This document shows, in pieces, positions 7,127 through 13,364 of a stretch of 13,364 nucleotides of DNA (position 1 is its first letter; the number at the start of each line of letters is the position of its first letter). The notes beneath the pieces were generated by a model. That model was not told the origin of the DNA and made no database searches. It worked only from the letters and a program-made list of their open reading frames with translations. The stretch is taken from positions 1 through 13,364 of the forward strand of contig DDYO01000009.1 in NCBI GenBank assembly GCA_002348045.1, in the 5' to 3' direction. The DNA is from Anaerolineales bacterium UBA2232 (GTDB taxonomy: Bacteria > Chloroflexota > Anaerolineae > UBA2200). The translations under genes and the position numbers were made by a program.

Positions 7127-7771
7127 ATGACCCGCACCCGTGAGGACAGCTACTTGCCCGCTCTCGACAAAGCAGCCCAGCACCTTGCTCAGCAGGAGCC
7201 CTATGAAACCGCCTTCAAAGCCGGCTGCGACTATGATCCAGTTGCCGCCCACATCATCGTGCCCTATTGGGGCCAGCCGCTGTATGTCACCCTCGCCCCG
7301 GTGGCTATCCGCCGCGGCGACGGGCCGGCGCCCGACGTAACCAGCCAGCTGCTAACCCTGCATTACCTCATCCAGGCCGACGGGGCCCCGCCTGGCGACC
7401 GTTGGATCGCCTTCCGCGAGCTCCCCGACGCTCGCGTCTACGATCCTGCTTTTCAGGGCCGCTCCAGCGTGAGGATCGTGCAAGAGTTTGGCAACGACGA
7501 GCACGGTCTCGCCCTGGCCTCCGCCCAACTGGGCGGAGAGCGTCTCACTTTCGGCGACATGTCCTTCATGTTTCGCGCGTTTCCCCGGGCCCGGCTGGCC
7601 CTCGTCTTTCACCGAGGCGACGAAGAGTTCCCCCCCGCTGCCCAGGTCTTGTTCGACGCGTCCGTTGGCCACTACCTGCCCACCGAAGACCTCGCGGTCC
7701 TTGGCGGCGTGCTGGCGACCGAACTGGTGCGCGCCAACCGCCACGCCAAGTCAGCCACAGGGAGCCCCTAG
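7127..7771 (+). CDS. DUF3786 family protein
   Basis: 214 aa, soluble, with no signal peptide or membrane segment. The sequence matches what I recall of DUF3786: an HYLIQADGAPP segment (about 79-89), WIAFRELPDARVYDPAF (93-109), a central QEFGNDEHGLALASAQLGG block, AFPRARLALVFHRGDEEFPP (151-170), and the C-terminal LFDASVGHYLPTEDLAVLG (175-193). Function is unknown. The family occurs mainly in anaerobic bacteria and archaea. Only one Cys (C34) is present, so it is unlikely to bind an iron-sulphur cluster by itself. It follows the Nudix gene by 56 nt and may be cotranscribed with it. Its stop is 17 nt from the convergent stop of the 4Fe-4S membrane protein. Family assignment is from memory of conserved motifs and is fairly secure. 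Confidence 0.82.
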   Translation: MTRTREDSYLPALDKAAQHLAQQEPYETAFKAGCDYDPVAAHIIVPYWGQPLYVTLAPVAIRRGDGPAPDVTSQLLTLHYLIQADGAPPGDRWIAFRELPDARVYDPAFQGRSSVRIVQEFGNDEHGLALASAQLGGERLTFGDMSFMFRAFPRARLALVFHRGDEEFPPAAQVLFDASVGHYLPTEDLAVLGGVLATELVRANRHAKSATGSP

Positions 7772-7788
7772 GCGCCTGCTCGCCAGCC

Positions 7789-8589
7789 TCACTCCCCCAG
7801 CAGTCGTAGCGCCTGGGTGGGGCAGACCTTGACGCACTCTCCACAGCGAATGCACGCCGTCGAAGCGGGATCCTCGTACGGCCGGATCGCCACGGGACAC
7901 GCTTGCTCGCAGGCATCGCAGCGCGTACAGGCGCCCTCATCCACCGCCAGGCGAAGGGCGCTCACGCGGTTGAACGGCGACCAGATCGCTCCCAGGGGGC
8001 ACACAAGCCGGCAGAAGGGACGCTTCGCCAGCAGCATCCACGCGAGGAACGCCGCCAAGATCGCCACCTTGAGCACAAACAGACCGCCCGCCATGCCCCT
8101 GAGCTCGGCATCCCACAGCACCAGGGGGATTCCCGCTTGAAGGGTTCCCACGGGGCACAGCTTGGAGAACCACGGTTCAAGGGTGAGCAGCGGCACCAGG
8201 AATACCAGCCCGACGAGGAAAGCATAACGCAGCCAGCTCAGTCGTGGGCTGACTTCCCACTGAGCGAGACGCAGCCGCCTTCCCAGCGCATAGAGTCGCT
8301 CCTGAAGCCAGCCAAAGGGACACAGCCATCCGCACGCCAGCCGGCCCACCAGTGCCCCTATCAGCCCCAGCACGCCCAAAGTATAGAAGGGCACTTGCTG
8401 GATTATGGCAAAGTGCTGCAGGGTCCCGATTGGGCAGGCAAAGATCGCCCCTGGACAGGCATAGCAGTTCATCCCCGGACACGGAATGAACTTGAGCGCC
8501 TGCAGGACGTACGAATTCATGATGACCAGCGAAAGCAGCTGAACCTTCTGACGCCTGGCCGTGAGCAGGAAAGAGATGAACCGTCTCAT
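7789..8589 (-). CDS. NapH-like 4Fe-4S membrane protein (polyferredoxin type)
   Basis: 266 aa. About four or five membrane segments lie near residues 16-34, 67-88, 120-138 and 168-188. Two classic ferredoxin motifs are near the C-terminus: CxxCxxCxxxCP at C221-C231 and at C246-C256, enough for two [4Fe-4S] clusters. Further Cys-Pro motifs sit at membrane edges: C37-C45-C52, CGWLCP (86-91), CP at 145 and CRLVCP (193-198). These are typical of NapH/NosR/RdxA-related proteins that pass electrons across or along the membrane. The ATG at 8589 has AAGGGG (8597-8602) 7 nt upstream. It is the second gene of a minus-strand pair with the small candidate selenoprotein, 27 nt downstream of that gene's TAG. 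The electron partner is unknown. It is not NapH proper, since no nap genes are nearby. Confidence 0.87.
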   Translation of the reverse strand: MRRFISFLLTARRQKVQLLSLVIMNSYVLQALKFIPCPGMNCYACPGAIFACPIGTLQHFAIIQQVPFYTLGVLGLIGALVGRLACGWLCPFGWLQERLYALGRRLRLAQWEVSPRLSWLRYAFLVGLVFLVPLLTLEPWFSKLCPVGTLQAGIPLVLWDAELRGMAGGLFVLKVAILAAFLAWMLLAKRPFCRLVCPLGAIWSPFNRVSALRLAVDEGACTRCDACEQACPVAIRPYEDPASTACIRCGECVKVCPTQALRLLGE

Positions 8590-8603
8590 GAAATCGCCCC
8601 TTG

Positions 8604-8634
8604 TGCGCCGGGCACCCTACTGGATGCCGATGCA
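8604..8634 (-). promoter_or_regulatory. SECIS-like hairpin just after the in-frame TGA
   Basis: On the minus strand, GGCATCC (8628-8622) pairs with GGGTGCC (8617-8611): seven pairs, one of them G-U, closing an AGTA tetraloop (8621-8618). An outer TGC (8634-8632) can pair with GCA (8606-8604) across an internal loop. The loop G is 21 nt after the TGA. Bacterial SECIS elements usually have a short upper stem, a G in the first two loop positions and a distance of about 16-37 nt, and this fits. An alternative CCTGC/GTAGG pairing overlaps it, so the fold should be computed. Confidence 0.55.
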
Positions 8635-8766
8635 GGATAGTCAAAGCAGGGTTGCGTTGAGCCAGGTGATCCACGCCTGTCCGGCCGTGATGCCTACCCC
8701 AATGGCCAATAGCGCAAGGATGGCGAGCCAGCGATAGAGCGCTGGACGGTGGCGATGAGAATCCAT
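8617..8766 (-). CDS. Candidate selenoprotein: CD1871A-like small membrane protein with UxxC motif
   Basis: 49 aa if the TGA at 8643-8641 is read as selenocysteine, or 41 aa if it is a stop. One membrane segment lies at residues 12-29 (WLAILALLAIGVGITAGQ), followed by AWITWLNATLL, then U42 and LSCIGIQ before TAG at 8619-8617. Small CD1871A-type proteins end, as I recall, in CLxCIGIx after a single membrane helix. Here the first Cys of the CxxC aligns exactly with the TGA, giving UxxC, a redox-active arrangement seen in other selenoproteins. The ATG at 8766 has GGGGAG (8773-8778) 6 nt upstream; an in-frame ATG at 8862 lacks such a site. A SECIS-like hairpin follows the TGA. TGA is an ordinary stop in neighbouring genes (for example 7791-7789), so global recoding is not the explanation. 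The gene precedes a 4Fe-4S membrane protein in the same operon, suggesting a membrane thiol or selenol electron-transfer pair (inference). Confidence 0.68.
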
Positions 8767-8963
8767 GAAATACTCCCCCCTGGTTGCTGACGAAAACGCC
8801 TTGTGTCGGAGCCTGCTAGAGTGCCCCCCATTGCCGCCGCAGGCAACCTTCTCGACGCTCATGCGGCAATCGAGCGACCGGCCATGACATCAGTCGCTCA
8901 ACGTGATGCCTCGGCCAGTCAATGACCGCCAGACAACAGCTGCCTGTCGCAAGCTTGGACGCC

Positions 8964-8992
8964 ATTATAGCGGCCCTTGACCTCCGCGCCAA
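8964..8992 (-). promoter_or_regulatory. Promoter candidate for the small selenoprotein / 4Fe-4S operon
   Basis: On the minus strand, TTGGCG (8992-8987), a 17-nt spacer and a perfect TATAAT (8969-8964). Transcription would begin near 8957, leaving a leader of about 190 nt before the ATG at 8766. That is long enough for regulatory structure, although I see no known riboswitch in it. Confidence 0.5.
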
Positions 8993-9289
8993 TCCCAGTG
9001 CCTGCCCTTGGCGCCTGGGTGTCCAATCTGTTAGGCAGCTAGTCCGAGTTTTCACCTTTGCGTCATCTGGCGGCGGTAGGATAGACCTGAGCAGGTCGCC
9101 TGACTTGTCCGGGCGGCGCCGCCGAGTGACCCATGTCCGCGAACGTCTCTTTTGGTCCCTCGGTCCAGATGTGTTAACATACGGTTTGCCGTGCTGACCA
9201 GTAATGGCCGACTGCCGTATCTGGCGCACCGATAATCACGGCCGAGAGAAGGCTGGCGAACCGCGCCATTGGGGAGGGAATTGTTGAGG
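8993..9289. other. Divergent intergenic spacer, no gene seen
   Basis: About 300 bases upstream of the epimerase gene with no credible coding region on either strand. It contains overlapping small inverted repeats (ACCTG-AG-CAGGT at 9085-9096 and CAGG-TCG-CCTG just after) and a perfect 12-base palindrome GGCGGCGCCGCC (9112-9123). A weak plus-strand promoter candidate, TTGGTC-17 nt-TAACAT, lies near 9151-9180. No tRNA, attachment site or insertion-sequence end was recognised. Confidence 0.5.
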
Positions 9290-10324
9290 ATGTCCAAACC
9301 ACGCATCCTGGTCACCGGTGCTGCAGGATTCATGGGGAGCCACCTGGTGGACGCTCTCATAGCGGAAGGACATGAGGTCTTTGGCGTTGATGACATGTCC
9401 GGCGGCTTTTGGCGTAATGTCAATCCGCACAGCAGTTTCACCAGACTGGACCTGAGAGACCACGAGGCCGCCGATCGATACGTATCGTCGGTGCGACCAG
9501 AGGTCATCTTTCACCTGGCGGCCGACGCCACTGAGGGGCGCAGCCAGTTCACCCCTGTCACGTGCACCGAGCGCAACCTCGTCGCTTACCTGCATACCCT
9601 GGTGCCCGCCATTCGCTGCGGCCTCCAGAAGGTGCTGCTGACCAGCTCCATGAGCGTGTACGGCGCCCAGCAGCCCCCCTTTGACGAGGAAATGCCGCCG
9701 CAACCTGAGGATATCTACGGCGTCTCCAAGACCTCTATGGAGCAGGTGACCCGCATCCTGAGTGAGGTCTATGGTTTTGGTTACACCATCATCCGACCGC
9801 ACAACGTGTATGGTCCCCGCCAGAACCTGGCGGATCCCTACCGAAACGTGATCGGCATCTTTATCAACTGCCTGCTGAACGACAAGCCCTTTTACATCTA
9901 CGGCGATGGCGAGCAGAGGAGGGCCTTTACCTACATCGATGATTTCACCCCATACGTGGTGAAAGCGGCCTTTGACGAGAGCTGTGATCGTGAGGTCATC
10001 AACATCGGGCCCTGTGACGAGGTCACCATCAACCACCTGGCACAGGTCGTGCTCCAGTCGTTCTATGGCGACAAACCCATTCCGGCGCACATCAAGCCCG
10101 AACACATGCCCGCTCGGCCCAAGGAGGTTCGGGACGCGTACTGCACCGACGCCAAGGCCCGCCGACTGCTGGGCTACCACACCTCGGTCAGCCTGGCCGA
10201 AGGCATACGCCGGATGATGGACTGGGCACGAGAACTTGGCCCCCAGAAGCCGCGGTACATGGAGGATGGGCTGGAAATCACCAATTCCTGCACTCCCATC
10301 ACCTGGACCCGCAAGCTCATTTAG
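9290..10324 (+). CDS. NAD-dependent sugar epimerase/dehydratase (extended SDR)
   Basis: 344 aa. The Rossmann NAD-binding motif TGAAGFMG is at residues 9-16 and an acidic stretch GVDDMSGG follows the second strand. The active site is complete: SS at 119-120 and YGVSK with Y143 and K147. RPHNVYGPRQ (169-178) and the GDGEQRRAFTYIDD block (205-218) are typical of enzymes of the UDP-glucose 4-epimerase / dTDP-glucose dehydratase group acting on nucleotide sugars in the cytosol. The exact substrate cannot be read from the sequence. The ATG at 9290 is preceded by GGGAGGG (9272-9278) at a long 11-nt spacing, so the TTG at 9284 is an alternative start. A tail of about 30 residues beyond the usual end carries PITWTRKLI. 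The glycosyltransferase gene begins 15 nt downstream, so the two are likely cotranscribed and serve the same glycan. Confidence 0.9.
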   Translation: MSKPRILVTGAAGFMGSHLVDALIAEGHEVFGVDDMSGGFWRNVNPHSSFTRLDLRDHEAADRYVSSVRPEVIFHLAADATEGRSQFTPVTCTERNLVAYLHTLVPAIRCGLQKVLLTSSMSVYGAQQPPFDEEMPPQPEDIYGVSKTSMEQVTRILSEVYGFGYTIIRPHNVYGPRQNLADPYRNVIGIFINCLLNDKPFYIYGDGEQRRAFTYIDDFTPYVVKAAFDESCDREVINIGPCDEVTINHLAQVVLQSFYGDKPIPAHIKPEHMPARPKEVRDAYCTDAKARRLLGYHTSVSLAEGIRRMMDWARELGPQKPRYMEDGLEITNSCTPITWTRKLI

Positions 10325-10339
10325 GCAAAGAGCTGAAGA

Positions 10340-11539
10340 ATGAAGGTCGTGGTCGCGATCTTTGAACAACTGGTGCCCATCTCCGGGGGGGGAACTCCGC
10401 GCACCGCCCACATCGTCCGAGCCTTCCAACGCAGAGGACACGAGGTCCACGTGGCGGCAGCTTTTGGCGTTCCGCCCGAGGCAGCCTGTCGTGAGCTGGG
10501 GTGCAAGGACGCTTATCCACTGGCGCATGTGAGCCGCCTTGACCGGCGCAAGATGCTCAAGTACCTCTGGGTGTATCCATGGAACATCCTGCGCCTGGGG
10601 TGGCTCGTTGCCCGCCTTCAGCCGGACCTGGTGGTCAGCCACAACAGCGTGGCTGCCCTCGGAGCCCTCCTGGGACGCGTTTTCTCGCGACGAACGGTCA
10701 CGGTCATGGACCTCACCGATCTGCTCTTTGAGTATCTGGACAGCTACGCTTCGCCGTGGATGGCGGTGGTTCAGCGACTGGGACGCGCGCTGGAGCGGCT
10801 CAGCATTCGTCATAGCGATCACATCATCACCATCAGCGATGCCATGCAACGCATACTGGTCGAGGAGTACGGCCTGGATGACCAGCGGGCTGCGGTCGTG
10901 CATGACGGCGTCGATTGCCAGCTGTTCCAACCCGCTGACAGCAGCGCGCTCCGCAACCGCGTGTCACCGTTGGCGCGCCACATTTGCCTTTTTCACGGCG
11001 TAATCGATCCCCAGGACGGACCTGAGCTCATCGTCGAATCGGCACCACTGGTCCTGTCCCACTTTCCGGACACCGCGTTCTGGTGGGTCGGCGATGGTTC
11101 GGCGGTTCCGTACCTGCGCCAGCGAGTTGACGAGCATGGCCTGGCAGACCGCTTCTTTTTCTCTGGCTGGATGCCGCAGCCCGAGGTGGTGCATTACGTC
11201 AACGCGTGCGACGTCGGGCTTGTGGTTCTTCCCGACGTCATCTCGGCACGAGGACGGGTAACCCTCAAGGAGTTTGAATACTGGGCCTGTGGCAAGCCCG
11301 CCGTGCTGCCGCGCCTCCCCGCCCTGGAGGAAATCATCACCGATGGTCAGGGATCCGTCTTTTATCAAGCGGGAAGCGCTGCGGACCTGGCCGACAAGAT
11401 ATGCCTCTTGCTGGCCGATGATGACTTGCGCACCCGTATGGGTGAACGTGGTCGGGCCCTGGTTAATGAACATTTCGAGTGGCGAGTGCTCACTGAGAGC
11501 ATCGCACAGCTTGGCGAGGAGCATGTTGCCCATCGCTAG
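10340..11539 (+). CDS. GT4-like (GT-B fold) glycosyltransferase
   Basis: 399 aa, cytosolic or membrane-associated, with no signal peptide. The N-terminal acceptor domain begins MKVVVAIFEQ and has the glycine-rich ISGGGTPRTAHIVRAF loop (14-29). The hinge region has SDHIITISDAM (159-169) and VVHDGVDCQLFQP (186-198). The C-terminal donor-binding domain includes WWVGDGS (248-254), RFFFSGWMPQPEVVHYVNACDVGL (271-294) and VTLKEFEYWACGKPAVLP (307-324), which corresponds to the conserved EX7E-type nucleotide-sugar site of family GT4. It would transfer a sugar from a nucleotide donor to a growing glycan or lipid carrier; donor and acceptor are unknown. The ATG at 10340 has a weak AAAGAG site (10327-10332) 7 nt upstream. 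It lies between the epimerase and the radical SAM gene in the same direction. Confidence 0.9.
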   Translation: MKVVVAIFEQLVPISGGGTPRTAHIVRAFQRRGHEVHVAAAFGVPPEAACRELGCKDAYPLAHVSRLDRRKMLKYLWVYPWNILRLGWLVARLQPDLVVSHNSVAALGALLGRVFSRRTVTVMDLTDLLFEYLDSYASPWMAVVQRLGRALERLSIRHSDHIITISDAMQRILVEEYGLDDQRAAVVHDGVDCQLFQPADSSALRNRVSPLARHICLFHGVIDPQDGPELIVESAPLVLSHFPDTAFWWVGDGSAVPYLRQRVDEHGLADRFFFSGWMPQPEVVHYVNACDVGLVVLPDVISARGRVTLKEFEYWACGKPAVLPRLPALEEIITDGQGSVFYQAGSAADLADKICLLLADDDLRTRMGERGRALVNEHFEWRVLTESIAQLGEEHVAHR

Positions 11540-11629
11540 AATGAGCTCCCTGTGGAGCGCTTGGACAACCACTACCGAACCGCGGCGATTGGCTCATGGC
11601 CATCGCCACGTGAGGACCTGGAGGAAATG

Positions 11630-13078
11630 ATGAAAGTTCTGGTGACCAACCCGCCCTGGCCGGGCGAGGGGTTTGGCGCTCGCTCCGATGTGCGCTGGCC
11701 GCACAAACGCAAGGACAAATACATCGAGTATCCCATCTACCTGGCTTACACCGTGGCGGTGCTGGAGCAGGCGGGGCTGGAAGCTCTCTTTGTCGATGCC
11801 ATCATGGAGGAGTTGGATACAGAGGGCTTTGTGCAACGCGTCACAGCCCTGGGTCCAGAGCTGGTGGTGATGGAGTGCTCAACACCTTCTATCCGCCACG
11901 ATTTGAGGTCGGCGGAGGCCATTCGACAGGCGCTCCCCTCGGCCAAGATTGCCCTCATCGGCTCCCATGTCACCTACTTTCACGACAGCCTCTTGCGCGA
12001 GAACCCGGCCGTGGACGCGGTTGTGCGCGGCGAGTTCGAACTGACCGTGCGGGAGCTCGCCCTGGCCATGCAGAGCGGGGCAGATTGGAAGGATGTCGCC
12101 GGCCTGTCCTACCAGTCTAGTGGCCAGGCTTATGTCAATCCAGATCGGTCATTGTTGGATGACCTGGACTCCCTGCCCTTTCCGGCCCGACACATCGTTC
12201 GGGGCGAGGGATACCGGGCCGCGATCTACTCCGGCGGCAATCCCACTTCCATGGTGAGCTCCCGAGGCTGCCCGTTTCACTGCACCTTTTGCGTGTGGCC
12301 CAACACTCTGTACGGACACCGCTTCCGCGCCCGCAGCGCCGCCAACGTGGTGGACGAGATTCAGGAAGCGGTGCAGCGGTACGGCGTCGACGAGATCTAT
12401 TTTGACGACGACACCTTTACCGTGGACCGCGACCGTGTGATGGACATCTGCCGCCTGCTGGAAGAGCGAGGGCTGAAGGTGTCCTGGATCTGCCAGGCGC
12501 GGGTGGACACGGTGGACCGAGAAATGCTGCAGGCCATGAAGGCCGCAGGCTGTCACTACGTGCTGTTCGGCATCGAATCCGGGTCTGTTGAAATGCTGGA
12601 GCGGATGAAAAAGAGGATCACCCTGGACAAAGCCCGTGAAGCGATGCGCCTGTGCAACGAGGTGGGCATCAAGACCCAGGCCTTTTTCCTCTTTGGCATC
12701 CCTGGCGAGACTCAACAGACGATCGGCGAGACCATCGAGTTCGCCCGCGAGCTGGGCGCCTCCACCGCCCAATTCGCCGTGGCCATTCCCCAGCCCGGAA
12801 GCGCGTTGTGGGAAGAGTGCACGCGCGAGGGCTATCTCAAGTACAACGACTGGGAGGATTTCGCTTCCTGTCAGGCGCTGGTCAGCACGCCTCAGCTATC
12901 CGCCCAGGAGGTCGAGGCAGCTCGCCTTCGGGCCTATCGCGAGTACTACTTCCGCCCTCAGTTTATATGGCGCGAGGCTACCCGAATCCGCCACCTGAAG
13001 GACATCAAGCGGCTGCTCAGGGGCGCCAGATCAGTCATCGCCCGGCTGTCGTTTTTCGAGTCAGCTCGTCGGTCATGA
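11630..13078 (+). CDS. B12-binding-domain radical SAM protein
   Basis: 482 aa from the second of two adjacent ATGs. GGAGG (11620-11624) lies 5 nt before the ATG at 11630 and only 2 nt before the one at 11627. An upstream GTG at 11552 would add 26 residues with no ribosome site. Residues about 1-150 form a B12-binding-like Rossmann domain starting MKVLVTNPPWP, with no DxHxxG motif, so cobalamin would bind base-off without a His ligand, if at all. The radical SAM core starts with the CxxxCxxC cluster motif at C214, C218 and C221 (SSRGCPFHCTFC). It also has DEIYFDDDTFTVD (254-266), GIESGS (314-319) and FLFGIPGET (353-361). Family members use SAM radicals for methylations, cyclisations or other C-H chemistry on lipids, sugars and antibiotics. 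Placement in a glycan operon suggests modification of a surface glycan or its lipid carrier, but the substrate is unknown. Confidence 0.88.
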   Translation: MKVLVTNPPWPGEGFGARSDVRWPHKRKDKYIEYPIYLAYTVAVLEQAGLEALFVDAIMEELDTEGFVQRVTALGPELVVMECSTPSIRHDLRSAEAIRQALPSAKIALIGSHVTYFHDSLLRENPAVDAVVRGEFELTVRELALAMQSGADWKDVAGLSYQSSGQAYVNPDRSLLDDLDSLPFPARHIVRGEGYRAAIYSGGNPTSMVSSRGCPFHCTFCVWPNTLYGHRFRARSAANVVDEIQEAVQRYGVDEIYFDDDTFTVDRDRVMDICRLLEERGLKVSWICQARVDTVDREMLQAMKAAGCHYVLFGIESGSVEMLERMKKRITLDKAREAMRLCNEVGIKTQAFFLFGIPGETQQTIGETIEFARELGASTAQFAVAIPQPGSALWEECTREGYLKYNDWEDFASCQALVSTPQLSAQEVEAARLRAYREYYFRPQFIWREATRIRHLKDIKRLLRGARSVIARLSFFESARRS

Positions 13079-13364
13079 GAGTTCTCGTCCTGGCTCCCTT
13101 TGACCTATTCCCGCCGGTTCATGGGGGAAGCAGTGTGGTCTACAACTTTGTCAAGCACGCATCGGCCCGCCACACGATCGCGGCGGTCATTTCGCGTCTC
13201 TACTCACAGCATGGGCCTCAAGACCTGTTCGCCGACAATCTCAAAGTCATCTACTGCCCGCCGTCGCCGGTTGATCGGCTGCGCGTCTTGTCCTTTGTTG
13301 TGAACCCCGCCTACTATCGTACGGCGTCCCATGCCTGCCAAGAGATCCGACCTCAGGTCATACA
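13075..13364 (+). CDS. Glycosyltransferase-like protein, N-terminal part (truncated by window end)
   Basis: A partial gene with 96 whole codons before the window ends. It starts at the ATG at 13075, which overlaps the TGA of the radical SAM gene as ATGA, a standard sign of translational coupling. The protein begins MRVLVLAPFDLFPPVHGGSS, the beta strand and glycine-rich loop typical of GT4 glycosyltransferase N-termini (compare the ISGGGTPR loop of the upstream transferase). A VVYNFVKHASARHTIAAVIS segment follows, where such enzymes carry their first helix and second strand. The donor-binding half is outside the window, so the family call rests on the N-terminus alone. It likely acts in the same glycan pathway as the three upstream genes. 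Confidence 0.7.
   Translation, partial: MRVLVLAPFDLFPPVHGGSSVVYNFVKHASARHTIAAVISRLYSQHGPQDLFADNLKVIYCPPSPVDRLRVLSFVVNPAYYRTASHACQEIRPQVI

Noticed and set aside
7760..7800. Possible bidirectional terminator between the convergent DUF3786 and 4Fe-4S genes
   Set aside because: Only a short palindrome (AGGCGCCT) and a weak GGGAG/CTCCC pairing are present, with no T-run; too weak to call.
8641..8643. TGA as a general tryptophan codon (alternative genetic code)
   Set aside because: TGA ends the radical SAM gene and the 4Fe-4S gene at natural positions, and Trp is encoded by TGG throughout.
8767..8862. Upstream in-frame ATG at 8862 extending the small membrane protein by 32 residues
   Set aside because: It has no Shine-Dalgarno site, and the extension is unlike the short N-terminus expected for this type. 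The ATG at 8766 has a good site.
8816..9229. Minus-strand 137-codon frame in the divergent spacer
   Set aside because: Arg/Ser/Thr-rich product without domains, crossing promoter-like sequence; no ribosome site evident.
9236..10930. A 564-codon open frame on the minus strand across the epimerase and glycosyltransferase genes
   Set aside because: It has no recognisable domain and lies antisense to two clear enzymes with intact motifs.
11552..11629. GTG-initiated N-terminal extension of the radical SAM protein
   Set aside because: The extension is not domain-like, and GGAGG is placed correctly only for the ATG at 11630, where the B12-type domain starts with MKVLVTNPP.

Overview
The window (13.4 kb, GC-rich) reads as chromosomal DNA of an anaerobic or microaerophilic bacterium. 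The best guess is a member of the Chloroflexota (Anaerolineae-like). This rests on adjacent secreted proteins carrying cohesin, dockerin and LysM domains outside any cellulase locus, on a short C-terminal LPLIIK tail of a kind I associate from memory with exported Anaerolineae proteins, and on a DUF3786 protein and membrane ferredoxin proteins typical of anaerobes. No rRNA, tRNA, transposase or CRISPR array was seen. The taxonomic call is inference, not proof.

Region 1 (51-6360, minus strand) is a cell-surface module. A very large secreted protein (1647 aa from the chosen start) has two diverged copies of a roughly 600-residue unrecognised module, then a carboxypeptidase-regulatory-like domain, a type I dockerin and a cohesin. 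It sits behind a near-consensus sigma-70 promoter and a strong ribosome binding site. Downstream is a 356-aa secreted protein with one cohesin and three LysM domains. The two cohesins are clearly related. The simplest model is a peptidoglycan-bound cohesin anchor that can capture the dockerin of the giant protein, which may also chain through its own cohesin.

Region 2 (6404-7771, plus strand) holds a Nudix hydrolase of ADP-ribose pyrophosphatase type, probably starting at TTG, and a DUF3786 protein. Region 3 (7789-8992, minus strand) is a two-gene redox operon: a tiny membrane protein and a NapH-like polyferredoxin membrane protein. The tiny gene appears to end at TGA. In-frame translation past that TGA gives L-S-C-I-G-I-Q and then TAG, recreating the C-terminal CxxC-IGI signature of CD1871A-like small proteins with the first Cys replaced by the TGA codon. 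A bacterial SECIS-like hairpin follows at the right distance. This is a candidate selenoprotein with a UxxC motif that ordinary gene calling would truncate, and it is the most interesting item in the window.

Region 4 (9290-13364, plus strand) is the start of a polysaccharide or surface-glycan operon: an NAD-dependent sugar epimerase/dehydratase, a GT4-like glycosyltransferase, a B12-binding-domain radical SAM enzyme, and the N-terminal part of a second glycosyltransferase-like protein, translationally coupled to the radical SAM gene and cut by the window edge. The roughly 520-base divergent spacer 8767-9289 carries a good minus-strand promoter and only weak plus-strand promoter candidates.
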